A stretch of 64,000 nucleotides of DNA from Microstegium vimineum (Eukaryota > Streptophyta > Magnoliopsida > Poales > Poaceae): assembly GCA_022036555.1 (NCBI GenBank), contig CM039120.1, positions 27,308,227 through 27,372,226 on the forward strand, given 5' to 3'. Positions 32,647 to 43,917 of this stretch are shown piece by piece (the first letter of the stretch is position 1; each line of letters opens with the position of its first letter). The notes beneath the pieces were generated by a model. It was not told the origin of the DNA. It ran no database searches and saw only the letters and a program-made list of their open reading frames with translations. Both the position numbers and the translations under genes were made by a program.

Positions 32647-33520
32647 TGACGGTTTGATCCTACGGTGGATGACGGAAGTGACGCGGATCGCTGACGTGGC
32701 ACTAGGCTCTCTCTCTAGCTATAAATAGACCCCTAGAGCTCCCTATTCATTTCATGCCTCATTGGAGAAACTACTCTCTAGTCTCTTAGCGGAGCTCTTC
32801 AGTAGTGTTATGCTAGTTGGAGGAGAGTGAGGAGATCCTTCTGGAGAAAGCCCCGGGTCTGTCAAGAATCTTCTCCGGAGTTCTTCCTCAGCGGATGCGA
32901 GTCTCTTGTAAGTTTACGCTTGTAAGTGACTTCTTCTGAGTTCTTTATAGTATTCAGTGCTCTAAATCTAGTTTAGCTGTTATACAACTTTCCATGCTTG
33001 ATCATCGCTTTGCTCTATGTAAAGTGCTTTAATCTTAGGCCAAGGTTAAAGTAGTAAGATTAGTGTAGACGTGGTGTCTAAGCTTAATCTTGCCTTTGTA
33101 AACCGCTTATCGCGCGGATTTTTTGTGGATGCTAGTAGAAGGTGACAGTTCTATCTAGTTTTTGTATTCCACCACATGTGTAAGATAAGCTTAAAAGGTA
33201 TGACTTCAATACAACGTGACGGCGCAGTCCAGTTAGAGTTTTGCTCTCTTTCTGATCTATCCCGTCGCCTCCTGCAAGAGAAGGGTCGATAAGGACAGTA
33301 TAACCAACTATCCCTTGTTAGACATCTGTGCTATCTTGAACCTCTCTACCTAGTTATCATAATCTCCCTTGATCCATCATAGAACATATCTTTAATCCTA
33401 GTTAGATCACTATCGTTCCCTCAGGAAAAATACAATACCTGAAATACTCCCGGTGAAGTGCTATATAGGTATAATCTGTGCGCTTGCGGATTTATCCAAT
33501 AGTCATAAGAAATACCAACA
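32647..33520 (+). mobile_element. 3' LTR of gypsy-2
   Basis: 874 bp, nearly identical to 11683-12558, with TATA box at 32720-32727 and ending ...ataccaaca. No clear polypurine tract precedes it (gatctaagacggtcctaa). For this reason a separate solo LTR cannot be excluded. Confidence 0.78.
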
Positions 33521-34299
33521 ACGGCCATCTCCATCGCGCCAGAGGTTTCTTCGCGCCGCCAGGTAAGTCCCTCTTCTTCTCCCTCTCTGTGTCAGTGTGG
33601 CGATGGTGTGGCGGCGGCGGGAGTTGCGCGGCGGCGCGGTGGTGCAGTGGCGCGATGGCAACGCGAGCGCGGCTGCTTGGGCACGACTGCATGGGTATGG
33701 GAGGAGGCCGACGCGGACATGGTGGCGCGGCGGAGGAGGCCGGCCGGCGGCAGTGGTGTCAGCCAAGCGCGGTGGCACGGTGCCACAACGGTAACGCGAG
33801 CACGGCTGCTTGGCTGCGGGAGGAGGCTGGCACGGTACGGTGGCAGGGAGTGCGAGCGCGTGGGCGAGCGTCGCCGGAGAAGACGACCAGGGTGGCCTGA
33901 CGCATGGGCCCGGCTTGTCAGACTTGCTGGGCTAGCCTGTTGGGCCTGTTGGAGCATCCTAAACCAGCCCAGGCCTTGTTAAATATATATATATATACCC
34001 TCAACCACTTGTATATATATTATATATAAATATATACATATATATATATATAATATATGTATGTATATAATTAAAGTTTAGTGATCTCCATTCAAGTATG
34101 TCCATTCAAGTTTAGTGATCTCTATTCGTATATGTATTTATAGATTTGCATTCAAGTTTCATTCCATTCAAGTTTGATAGATCTCCATTCAAGTTTGTTA
34201 TAAAACTATACTATGTAATTAAAGTTTAGTGATCTCCATTCAAGTATGTCCATTCAAGTTTAGTGATCTCCATTCATACACTTGAAATTCTTGAAATAT
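33521..34299. other. CACTA inter-gene region
   Basis: No gene supported. 33521-33960 is GC-rich with long accidental ORFs in several frames. 33975-34070 is an AT microsatellite (tatata runs). 34070-34290 holds degenerate direct repeats of gtttagtgatctccattcaag. Confidence 0.5.
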
Positions 34300-34300
34300 A

Positions 34301-34606
34301 CATGTATATGCCTTGATTATAATAAATGCCTCCAATATATGTGTACTTGTATATGTATATGCCTTGATTATAATAAATGCCTCCAATATAGGTGAAAATG
34401 TATATGTATATGTCTTGATTATAATAAATGCCTCCAATATAGATGGAAATGTATATGTATATGCCTTGATTATAATAAATGCCTCCAATATAGAGGGAAA
34501 TGTATATGTATATGCCTTGATTATAATAAATGCCTCCAATATTTAGGGAAATGTATATGTATATGCCTTGATTATAATAAATGCCTCCAATATTTAAATA
34601 CTTATA
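34301..34606. repeat. Minisatellite, six copies of a 51-bp unit
   Basis: The unit contains tgtatatgtatatgcc, ttgattataataaatgcc and tccaatat. Copies differ by a few bases, mostly just after tccaatat. Because 51 is divisible by 3 and no frame has a stop in some phases, both strands show repetitive ORFs. These are artefacts of the repeat and not genes. Confidence 0.85.
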
Positions 34607-34724
34607 TAAATGCTTTGACTATACTATGTAATTAATCCAATGATTCTAAAACTATACTATGTAATTAATCCAATGACAAAGTATATATAATCTATAAATA
34701 CTTATCCTTTATTAGATTTCCACG

Positions 34725-37700
34725 ATGACATCTCCAAGCAACAAGGACCCAGCACAAGGGTCTGTTCACACAGAACAGGCCCCAGGGTCCGACCCCACGG
34801 AGCAAGTACAAGATGCCCACCAAACAGGGCAAGGCATTGGGTCGTCCGACCCCACGGAGCAAGTACAAGATACCCACCAAATGGGGCAAGGCTTGGGGTC
34901 GTCCGACCACATGGAGTAAGAAGGGAACCAATCAACTCTGGAGAACACTTGGAGCCCTAGCGACGACTTCGAGCGGATCGAAGTGAAGAAGGCTCGAGAA
35001 CAATTTGAACGTGAATTACACCATGACCCTGATTATGATCCAGAAGCCGAGGAGGTAATTATATGATTTCATGTTTTTATTTAATTACATGTATATTAAA
35101 ACCATCACCATTAAACTCACAATGTTTATATTCAGAGGGCATTGGCTTAGATGGAAGAGTTGATCTCACAACGTGCCGAAGACGCTCTCAAACCGACCGC
35201 GACGACGAGCAATGAGCCATAAAGGAAAAGGAAGCGGAGCGGTGGCAAACGAGGCGAGAGAGGATTGAACAAGTTTCCAGACGACGTATATGCCATATTA
35301 GAAGTCAGCTCAACCGGAAATCCCACAACTCCTTTGGAGGCCCTATCCAAGTACCGGAACGCAATTGGCTTCTGTGTTAGGGACTTTCTTGACGTCACTA
35401 ACAAGACTTGGGCCATTGTGTAGGAGGATGACAAGACAAGAATTTGGGAAAAGTTGAAGACGAGGTTCCAGTTTCCTCGAGCCATCCCAGAGGCACTGAT
35501 AAAGGACTATACCTTGAAGCAGGCTGCGGTCAGTTTCCGAAACTGGAGGTTCGACTTGAATACCAAGTTTGCCAAGAAAGGTTTGGACCCTACAACAATG
35601 TACAAGATTACTAAAGGCCAGTGGGCGGTCTTTCTAGAGCAGAGGAAGGAGGAAGAATTCATAGCTCTGAGCGAAGCGAACTCCGCTCTCGCAAAGAAGA
35701 ATAAGTACCACCACCGTCTAGGCTCAGGTGGTTATCAGCGTCAGGCTCCCAAATGGCAACAAGAAGAGGCTGCTAAGAAGGAGAAAGGGTTACCGGCGCT
35801 GTTCGAACAAGTTGGTGAAAGGTCCGCGAATTGGATTCGGGCTAGAAAACCAAAGGAACCCGACAGCGGGTTGTCCTTTGATGACCCTGAGGTTGAAGAA
35901 GCAGCAAAGAACATCTTTGCGGTGGCAGCCAAGCAACGGGAAGGTACATTCAAGCCACGAAGAGAGAGAGACATCCTTAGTGAGGGTCTGGGTAACCCCG
36001 AGCATCCTGGCCGTGTTCGAGGCGTCTCATCCAAAGAAGGATGGAAGGATGGATTCGACCCTCAGTGGGAAGGTGAGTACAGGAAATGTGATCGATACAA
36101 GGAGGAAATGGCTACCTATTGGAAGGAGGAGGCTAAGAAAGAATTCTCAGAGTTTATGCAGAAATTGCTAGATCCTCCTCCTGAGCTGATGCAGAAACTG
36201 GCGAGTGCGGTGTCAAATCAACAAATAAGCACTCAGGCACCCCAGATGCAGCTAGTCCTAGTGGTGTCCCAACAGACCGTTGCCGAGGTACCAAGCAGTG
36301 TTGTGTCTACAGGGAATAAGATTCAATATCCGGTTGACGACATTGTTACTCCCGTGGCTTGCTCTCTAGTCATAAGATATGGCATTAACAATCATCGTAA
36401 AAGGGAAGTAGCCACGGGCAAAGTGATCCCAGGACGCAAGTACCACGGTGCTGACATTCCTGAAGACTACTGCAAAGTAGAAGTATCGACAGTGGTCCAA
36501 GGATATGAGGACGAGATGTTAGACATCCCCGGTCCCGAGAACATTGAGAAACTCGGACAAACTATAAAAAATTTCATTCTTTGGCCTCGGCGAGATGTCC
36601 AGCTGAGGGAGCCGCCACCATCCTCGCAAGAGATAGCAGTTGAGGAGTCATTAGGACCGATTGATCCTCTTCCAAACCCACCACCACCACCAATCCATTC
36701 GCTTGCGAGCCCACCACCATCACCAATCCATTCTCTTGTGAGCCCACCTCCGTCACCTCCGCCACCTCCGCCACATTCATCACCTCCGCCACCTTCTTCA
36801 CCTCCGCCACAATCATCACCTCCACCACAAACATCACCTCTGCCACCTCCACCACAAAAATCCACACCTTCCCCACAACCCAAAGATCCTAAACAAACAC
36901 CAGATCCACCAGCGCCACCAAAGAAGAAGTTTCCTATCCCCAAGTTGATTTCCCAATTCGAGCCAAAGAAAAAAACAACTGGCATGGCCAGATTTTTTAG
37001 AGGAATTGGGCAAAAACGCACTAGTGAAGTCCTCGAGTTGTCTGAGCTCACCAAGTCAGCGCAACCGGTGCCTAAGTTAATTCCCTGCAAATTCAAGGTG
37101 CCAACTTGGGAAGACTACAAGTCTGTGCCTAAAAACTATGTGGTGGGAAATCCTCTACTAAGCTGGGAGAAACTCCAAAAGGTCCCAAACAATGTCAAAA
37201 GGATGCATGACTGGTACATTAGAGCCTCTTCTGCTTGCATTCACGCCATCAACATGTCTATACCACATAAGGCGATTCAAAGTGATCATAATCTGTGCAT
37301 GATTATCTTTGAAGACATTTGGTTGATGATGAACCTCGAGAGACTAGACGTACAGATAATAACAACATTTGCATTGTAAGTGTTACATAGTCATACATGC
37401 ATTGTAGTTGCAAATGTTCAATATCTAACATATGCATGTGCCTTGTAGAATGCTATTTGATGAGAAGGAGTAGGCTTACGGTACAGACCTTGATTGTTTT
37501 GCCGAGGAAAGGATTGCCTATCTGAACCCAATTGATATATGCAAAGAAAGGCACACATTCAGAATCGGGGAAACAACGACGATTAAAGAGGCTTAGAAGG
37601 TGAAGCACGGGCCGCAAAAAAGAAACAATTACAGTTTAAATTTGAAGCCAAGTACTCCTTCTACATTTTAATGTGTATGAAAAAGTATCAAGACAGGAAA

Positions 37701-38500
37701 TCGATAATGACACCGTACAACTATGGGTAAGTACATGAGTTTGGGTAGTGGCACCGTATAACTTTGGGTGATCAAACTACATAATATTTCAATACACAAA
37801 TGTATCATGAATTTGATTCATGCAGGGACCACTGGATCTACGTCATCATTTATCCTAAAAAAGGAAGGGTGGTGGTATTAGACTCTGCAAATTACCCACC
37901 ATCAAGCTATGGACATTTCATTGAGATGCTAGAGATGTAAGTTGAGATATGCACATATACTTTTACATTATGAGATTTTAAGAATAATTAACATGGTGAT
38001 TGTATTCGAGTTCGTAGGGCATGGCGGTTTTATATAATGCACGGTGGAAAGGTTGAATTGAAGAAAAAAGAAAAGGAGCCATTGGAAGTTATATATGACT
38101 AGCCGGTAGGTATGAAAACTTACTCTTATGAATACAGATCATACATGTACTATGTGGATATACTACATGTGCGAACATCTATAAATAACCACTTTAATTT
38201 TCTGTTTTATAGTGCCACAAGCAACCAGCAGGATCTGTCCTGTGTGGATATTACGTGTGCGAGCACATGAGAGGAGGAGACACAACAACTATGAAGAAAC
38301 CTTCCAAGAAAAAAGCCAAGGCGACGACCATCAACAAAAAGACATTGTACGTCATAGTTGAGGACATGTGCCTTTTCCTCATCAAAGAAGTCATCTCATG
38401 TGTAGGGAAATATCATGATTATGAGAGTGAATTAGCCAAGCCCGAGTACGAAGCGCTAACAGAGGTTTATAGCCTAAATCTTACTCGGTCCGGTTTTTAG
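34725..38500 (+). pseudogene. CACTA second gene with C-terminal Ulp1-type cysteine protease
   Basis: Exons inferred from splice signals: 34725-35056, 35134-37375, 37449-37726, 37826-37936, 38018-38105, 38213-38500. Exon 1 starts MTSPSNKDPAQG and contains two ~20-residue repeats (SDPTEQVQDAHQTGQGIGS). Exon 2 includes KLKTRFQFPRAIPEALIKD, WRFDLNTKFAKKGLDP, a Lys/Glu-rich helical stretch and a long Pro/Ser run (~residues 400-490 of the 641-codon open part). The C-terminal exons give an Ulp1/C48-like protease: His in DHWIYVIIY, Asp in VVVLDSANY, Gln in KQPAGS and Cys in LCGYYVC, so all four key residues survive. It ends LNLTRSGF. In-frame stops lie in exons 1 and 2 (about 34918, 35146, 35219, 35420), 3 (37471, 37594) and 5 (near 38099), and exon 3 also has a frame problem. 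In CACTA elements this position holds the TNPA-type partner. The protease substrate is unknown. Confidence 0.8.
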
Positions 38501-38774
38501 AGAACAAGTCCAAACTCTTGATGTATATAGACCTGTAGCTTTATGTGTGTGAGTGTGAGTGTGAGACTCATGTATATAATATGTCATACACTTGTAACTT
38601 TATTGTGATCATGGTACTTTGAAGAAAGAAATCTATGTATGAGATATTTAATTTACATGTTGCTATATATTTGAACACCATCCAATAGGGTTTAGTAGTT
38701 TCAATAACAATATATATGTATATATTAAATAATAGAATAATATATATAAAATACCAAAAAATTAAAACTAGAAA
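38501..38774. other. 3' region of the CACTA second gene
   Basis: Non-coding and AT-rich, with a short gtgtgagtgtgag microsatellite at about 38546. No gene. Confidence 0.5.
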
Positions 38775-39000
38775 ATCCTTTCCACAGGCGGTTCTCTTAG
38801 TGAACCGCCTATGTAAATGATGCATTTACACAGACGGTTCACTAAGAGAACCGCTTGTGGAAATAACTTTCTACAGGCGGTTCTCAAGCAACCGCCAGTA
38901 GAAATGTTCTATTTTTACTGGCCCCTAGCACCGATAGTTTGGGAAAACGCCTGTAGAAATGCGTTCCGAACCGTCTGCATAGTAAGCTTTTATACTAGTA
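38775..39000. repeat. CACTA right subterminal repeats and terminus
   Basis: 38777-38863 is a near-perfect hairpin: ccacaggcggttctcttag pairs with ctaagagaaccgcttgtgg around a loop at atgatgcat. More ggcggttct/aaccgcc words follow to 38980. The terminal bases are ttttatactagta, inverted relative to CACTAGTAGAAAA at 7123, with a final A in place of G. Confidence 0.8.
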
Positions 39001-39140
39001 TATGGAGTACGCTACTCGTGGCGGTTCTGTGGGTTGAGCCTCAAAATCACCGGGTGACGGTTTGGTGGGTGGAGCCTCAAGATCAATATTCAGTAACCCA
39101 TAATAATTCAATTTTTATAGTTAGCCACAATAAGGTTGAT
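39001..39140 (+). mobile_element. Right fragment of LTR-X
   Basis: Begins with the TAT target duplicate. The words gggttgagcctcaaaatcaccgg match the LTR-X copy at about 58233-58290 (gtttgggcctcaaaac), with the same spacing to the gtcaagacga word as in the left fragment (about 7021). The right end is not clear. Confidence 0.45.
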
Positions 39141-41057
39141 GCAATACTTTGTACATAAGTGTGTATATTTGGAGTCCCCACGGGAAAGCCACGTGTGTAA
39201 TACCAAACCTATCCACGCACCACCACAGTTTGGATCCCTGAACCCGTAGACCCACAGGGGAAAAGTAGACCCACCCTCGCCCCATCCCCCGCCCACATCG
39301 GGTCAAAAATCTGCGGGTACCCGCCCCGAACCCGATCCATTGTCATCTTTACTCCATGTGCTCAAGATGAGCAGCGCTAGCTCGTAGTCCGGTGTGGCTG
39401 GTTCAACCGAGAGCAGCCCCTCCGTTCTCCTCCCTTCTATTTTTGTTGGAAGGCAGTGTGTCCAGCAGCAAGTGCGAAGCTTGTCAGAGCTTTGTTTTTT
39501 TCAATCTTGTGCTATCTCGTCCATGATTTGTTCGTTTGTGATCCGATTTGCGCCCCGTTTTTTCCAGTGTCCCGTTGTGTTTCTAGGGAACATTCACCCA
39601 CTTGTTGGGTCGTTGACATTGCTTTTTGGTGCTCTAGGTATTTGGTGGTGCTTTTGGGATAGTGGCCAAATAATTCAAAAGAAATTTACAACTCCCATTC
39701 ACCCCCTCTGGTCACAGTTTCCGAGGTCCTTCAATGTTGCGTGTCATTTCTAGGTGTTGAAGAAATTGTTTTTCTCTCGAATATGCAAAAGGTTTGCACG
39801 TCTTTTGTATTAAGACGAGAAGAAGTTTAGGTTACAACGACGTGCCACAATGACGCACTAGGGGGGGAACTGTTATACAATCGGATCTGCCCACCCTAGC
39901 AGAAGGGAACCAAAAACTATTACTCGCTAATGAACTACCTAAGCCTCGTCATCAATCAAGCGCGACGACTAGCGCGACGTCTCGATCGCCTCATGCCCCC
40001 TCCGAGCAGCTCCGGGAAGATCCGCTGCATTGGCTCCCGATGAGAGGCGGTGGGGTTGTCGTAGAAGACGCGACCGTATGCCTCCTTGTCCACCCTGGTG
40101 GGCAACGACTATTCATCGGTGAACCCATCCGCCGCATCACCAGCACCTCTCCCTGCTTCGAAATAGGGATACGCGAGAGAGGCTGCGCGACAATCCTCCT
40201 ACTACGGAGCGGCAACGTCGGCTTCGGAGACGTCACGTCAATAGGCGGGTGGGGTAACAACGGCGAAGGCACCTTACGCAGAACCCTGTCTCTGAATCGC
40301 GTCTATGAAGACGTCAATAGGTGTCGAAGAAACTATGGCATGATTAACTTCGACGTGGTAAGTTCTGGTCACCAACCAAACGTGCCACTCTATGAAGACT
40401 ACATTATCAAGAATACCATCGTATTCAAAACCTTAAAATTTATTGCACCCAAACACTGGCCTTATTTGGATGTTGAGTTTTTAAAAAATCCCAAAAGACT
40501 ACAATTTTAGAGTTACTATGGTATACAAAACCATAAAGTTTGTTGCACCCAAATTCCTTGTGGTATTTTAAAACCAAAGTATTTCGCAAAACGTTTTAAA
40601 ACTTCAAAAATATTTTCTATCCAAATAGCTTAATGGCAATGTAAAACTAAAGTTCACAGAATCATGGTATTTTTCAAAAACTCCAAAAATACTTTACATG
40701 TAAAAATAGAGTTTTGCCTTGCTCTTACCATTGCCCTCTATTTTTTTTTTCAAATCGGCATTGCCCTCTGTTTTGAAAATCGGGCTGGTTGTGGCACCTG
40801 CTGGTCGACAGAAGAAGCAGGCTTTTCATGAGATCATCATCTGGGAGTGGGAGCCTTCCCGATGAACAAGTACGGGGATCCTAGGCAAGCGAATCAACGC
40901 GAGGTGATCTACATGATTTCGGCTGCCCTCGCGGGGACCATGAACTCACTAAGAGGTGGAGTAATGAGAAGTTTGGTTTAGTCCAAAAGGAATAGGAGAA
41001 TCTGTGAACGGAATTTGCGTGGCTGCGTGAAGCCTCGGGAGATGACAGTCTCAACTC
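39141..41057. other. Mixed repeat remnants, no supported gene
   Basis: 39680-39740 has an LTR-end-like motif (cattcaccccctctggtcac). About 39765-39870 resembles the tail of a plant LINE on the minus strand (tgcaaaaggtttgcacg, ttttgtattaagacgag, agggggggaact). 40430-40735 is AT-rich with repeated words (caaaaccataaagtttg, ttttggatgttgag) and could be a MITE. The open frame at 40040-40510 has no recognisable domain. About 40990-41057 flanks the inverted repeat of the next element. Confidence 0.4.
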
Positions 41058-41095
41058 GCCATGGAGGAGACGATGCGCAAGAAGCAAGATGAATG
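41058..41095 (+). repeat. Left arm of 38-bp inverted repeat at the copia inversion
   Basis: Matches the reverse complement of 45110-45147 at 37 of 38 positions. It brackets the inverted half of the copia element. The arm reads gccatggaggagacgatgcg at its outer end. Confidence 0.8.
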
Positions 41096-41134
41096 AGATG
41101 TTATATAGAGAAGAGATGTTGTGTCTCCAAACTC

Positions 41135-42547
41135 TTAGTCAAATGAAGTTAGAAGCCCATTAGAATGGAGCCTCTTCATGCAATTCTCATTTATATGACC
41201 TAAACGACAATGCCATATATAAGTGGGACTTAACTCATTAAGCCGAGGCCTTTTAGCATTAATATTACAGACAGGTGCATCATCAAGATTTAAAATAAAC
41301 AATCCATTCACAATGGATACAAAAGCCACAAACATGTCATTCTTTGAGATCACACAACCATTGTCTTTACTTACAAATGAATAACCATCCTTCATCAAAC
41401 ATGAAGGTGACACAATGTTTCGACTTAAGCTAGGAACAAAATAACAATTATTCAATTCCATGATAAATCCTGACGGGAGGTGAAGTTGCATCGTCCCAAC
41501 GTTCAACGCAGCAACTCTTGCATTATTGCCCGCATGGAAATCAACTTCTCCTCTTTTCACGCTTCTACTTCTTATCATTCCCTGCATCATATTGCAAATA
41601 TGAGCAACCGATCTGGTATCAAATACCCAAGAATTAATATAAGAATCAGCGAGAAAAATATCTATATGATAAACAACAAACGTAGAAGCAGCGGGAGTAC
41701 CTTTACCACCGCCATCCTTCAAGGATTCCAAGTACAACTTGCAGTTCCTTTTCCAGTGACCTTTCCCATTACAATGAAAGCATTTAGCTTCAGCTGGTCT
41801 AGCAGCCTTGGGCGCAGGAGGAGGGTTTGGCTTAGAGATCTCATCTTTAGCCTTCGCCTTCGCCTTCTTCCTTTTCCAAGCCCTCTTCTTAAAGTTAGGC
41901 TTGCTTTGGACCGCCATCACATGGCTACTGCCAGCAACTTTCTTGATAACAGCTTCTATTGTTTTAAGCATGCCGCACAATTTATTCAAGCCCTTCTCCT
42001 CCCCATGCATATGGTAGTTTGAAATGAAGTTTCTATAGCTAGGCGGAAGAGACGCAAGTATGAAATCAGTGGCCAACTCTAGGCCCATTGGGAAGTCTAG
42101 AATCTCCAATCTCTGAGTGTGACCAACCATCTTGATCACATGTGGTCCAACTGCTGCGCCTTCTGTTAGCTTGGTTTCGACAAAAGCCTTGGACACATTG
42201 AACCTTTCAGTCCCGACTTGAGTCTGAAACATATCATTAAACACCAAGATCATATCATACGTTGTATGATTATTATCAAATTGCATCTGGAGATCTGGCT
42301 CCATACAAGCGAGCATAAGGCAACCCACTTCAAGATCAGCATCACATGCTTTCTTGTAAGCGGTTTTCTCTGCAGCAGGTGCATTATCAACATGCTCATC
42401 TTGTAATGGGGTGTCTAGAACATCTTTCTTTTTCTTAGCCCTGAGAACAATTCTCAGGTTGCAGATCCAATCCGCATAGTTTGTTCCATTCAACTTATCT
42501 TTCTCAAGAATTGAACGTAAAGTAAACGGTTGATTGCTGGGAGCCAT
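41135..42547 (-). pseudogene. Copia gag, zinc knuckle, protease and GAG-pre-integrase
   Basis: One open frame of 470 codons starting MAPSNQPFTLRSILEKDKLNG. The gag core (UBN2-type) covers ~residues 20-230 (NYADWICNLRIVL; FPMGLELATDFILASLPPSY). A CCHC knuckle CFHCNGKGHWKRNC is at ~270. The protease begins at ~305, but its active site reads WVFDTRSVAH where DTGS is needed, so it is probably inactive. GAG-pre-integrase (WHCRLGHINENCMKRLH) ends the frame. Although open, it is separated from its integrase by the inversion. Confidence 0.88.
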
Positions 42548-43906
42548 CTACAACAAAAGTAATGCAAAATACTAAGACAAAAGTATCCAAGATGGAGTAA
42601 AATCATATTAAACTTTTAATAGAATCTACTACCACTAAAATTAATATCTCTCTATTGAAACTTAGTGATTCAAGACCCGCAACTAACAAGTCGACTAATG
42701 AGCTTTAGCATCACCGCTAGGCGACATGGTAGATCGGTAAGCAACTCCTTGCCAATCATATCACATATGACTCTTGTTGTTGGGTGGCATCTCTATGCTT
42801 GTGTTGCCAACAACTAATGCCCCAAGGTCCCTAACCGTTAGGATAACCTTGTTTAAGTAACCAAACCTTCTGCTTGTAAGTGTCCGACATAAACCTGTCT
42901 AGTCAAGGAAAATCAGTGGCACCCTAATTTCATAGACCCACCACCGATCGTACAAGACACGTGACAGTGCAAGGTTTGGAGGAGAATTACAACTTAAACA
43001 TTGTTGAGGGATCGTTCTACTTCACTACCACATATGTAGACAAAAACATTATCGCACGTGAATGTAGAACATCGTAAGAACGACATCAACACAGATTTGA
43101 CTTGGTATAGCCCATTGTTCCTTTGAGATCTCCATCTCAGTCAATCTGTTCATCATGGTGATCGTCATCTCCATAATTCATGCATGCCATCCTTCGTGAA
43201 GAGTCCACCAAGACTATCTATCACTACCGTAAGGTAGTGAAAAGGAATTACATAGTCGTAGGATCATCACAGATTGACATGCAGGCCATTACATATGAAT
43301 GGACAACATTTGTGGCTCCAGCCATATTGTCTTAATCATGACATGCAAGCCATGAAATAATTATATACATGCATCACATACACATAAGGGCTATACCAAT
43401 CACGAATACCTGCAAAGCAGAGTTAACCGATTACGACGTCTAATCTAAAAACGCTGAAAACATAATTTTGCAAGCTGTTTTTTGCAAAACTGATTTTGCC
43501 AAAAGCGATGTAGCGGCTGGCGAACGGATGCGAAAATTTCTGGCGCAAAATTTTCTTTTAAAGTTTGCGTCAATCCGAGTTCGTATGCAAAAGTTATGGC
43601 CGTTTTTTACCGAACAGCTCTTTTCTGCAAATATCCCTTCCGACGGCGGATCCAATCCGTCACCGCCGTGCATCGCATGCGCCTGGAACTTGACCTAGGT
43701 TCGATTCGATCAATCTTATTGATCTTCAACTCACCGAAATTGGGTTTACATGTATCACTTAACTCGGATGGAGGAATTCCGACCGGTATGAGTAGATCGA
43801 TACAACACCAACGTGGCAAGATCACGAACCATGATCAGGGATTGATCAACGACCGTGCATATCTCCATATGCACATACCTGAATCTATAACGACGCATCT
43901 AACTGA
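42548..43906 (-). other. Leader between copia PBS and gag
   Basis: About 1.36 kb on the minus strand, without conserved coding. The small open frames at 43440-43900 occur on both strands and show no domain. Long untranslated leaders are common in plant copia elements. Confidence 0.55.
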
Positions 43907-43916
43907 TCTGATACCA
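43907..43916 (-). other. Primer binding site of the copia element
   Basis: Minus strand TGGTATCAGA, complementary to the 3' end of initiator tRNA-Met, the usual copia primer, immediately after the LTR end (ccctaca). Confidence 0.8.
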
Positions 43917-43917
43917 C

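Larger units (their letters stand above)
11683..33520 (+). mobile_element. Athila-type Ty3 element (gypsy-2) nested in CACTA
   Basis: 5' LTR 11683-12558, PBS 12567, gag-pol 12662-17104, accessory ORF 17586-18344, non-coding tail, and a 3' LTR at 32647-33520 on the same strand. The two LTRs are near-identical along their length. An antisense Tat element and a copia LTR fragment (19613 to about 32042) split the tail. The palindromic words GGTCGGCCGACC on both sides of the split (17733, 18749 and 32475) support one host element. I could not find a convincing 5-bp target duplication: flanks are tctaa on the left and acggc on the right, so the outer boundaries or the pairing of these LTRs could be off. 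Confidence 0.75.
7123..39000 (+). mobile_element. CACTA (En/Spm-type) DNA transposon with nested retroelements
   Basis: Left terminus CACTAGTAGAAAAACTG at 7123; right terminus ...TTTTATACTAGTA ending at 39000. The 3 bp outside both ends are TAT (7120-7122 and 39001-39003), the target duplication size of CACTA elements. Both subterminal regions are rich in GGCGGTT/AACCGCC motifs in inverted pairs. It encodes a TNP2 transposase and a second gene with an Ulp1-like protease domain, both on the + strand. About 21.8 kb in the middle is later insertion (gypsy-2 and its contents), leaving roughly 10 kb of native element. The last base is A where CACTA...TAGTG would give G. Confidence 0.9.

Noticed and set aside
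33478..33982. Several long GC-rich ORFs in overlapping frames
   Set aside because: All frames on both strands are open because of composition. No domain, and the residues are an Ala/Arg/Gly mix.
33975..34070. AT-rich tract as a replication origin or matrix attachment site
   Set aside because: It is a simple TA microsatellite; nothing beyond composition supports a function.
34240..34546. Repetitive ORFs on both strands (IIINASNI and EAFIIIKAYTY)
   Set aside because: They are produced by the 51-bp minisatellite; no start context or domain.
34301..34606. Possible CRISPR array
   Set aside because: The units are contiguous without unique spacers, and the context is a plant transposon.
36467..37096. 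Gly-rich 209-codon ORF on the minus strand
   Set aside because: It is the reverse shadow of the Pro-rich segment of the CACTA second gene (ccacc and tcacc repeats) and has no independent signature.
38777..38863. Hairpin as a transcription terminator or miRNA precursor
   Set aside because: It is made of the CACTA subterminal GGCGGTT/AACCGCC motifs, also present at the left end, and is better explained as a transposase-binding region.
39394..39753. 119-codon ORF with hydrophobic stretches as a membrane protein
   Set aside because: It ends in LTR-end-like sequence (cattcaccccctctggtcac) and shows no family match or conserved pattern.
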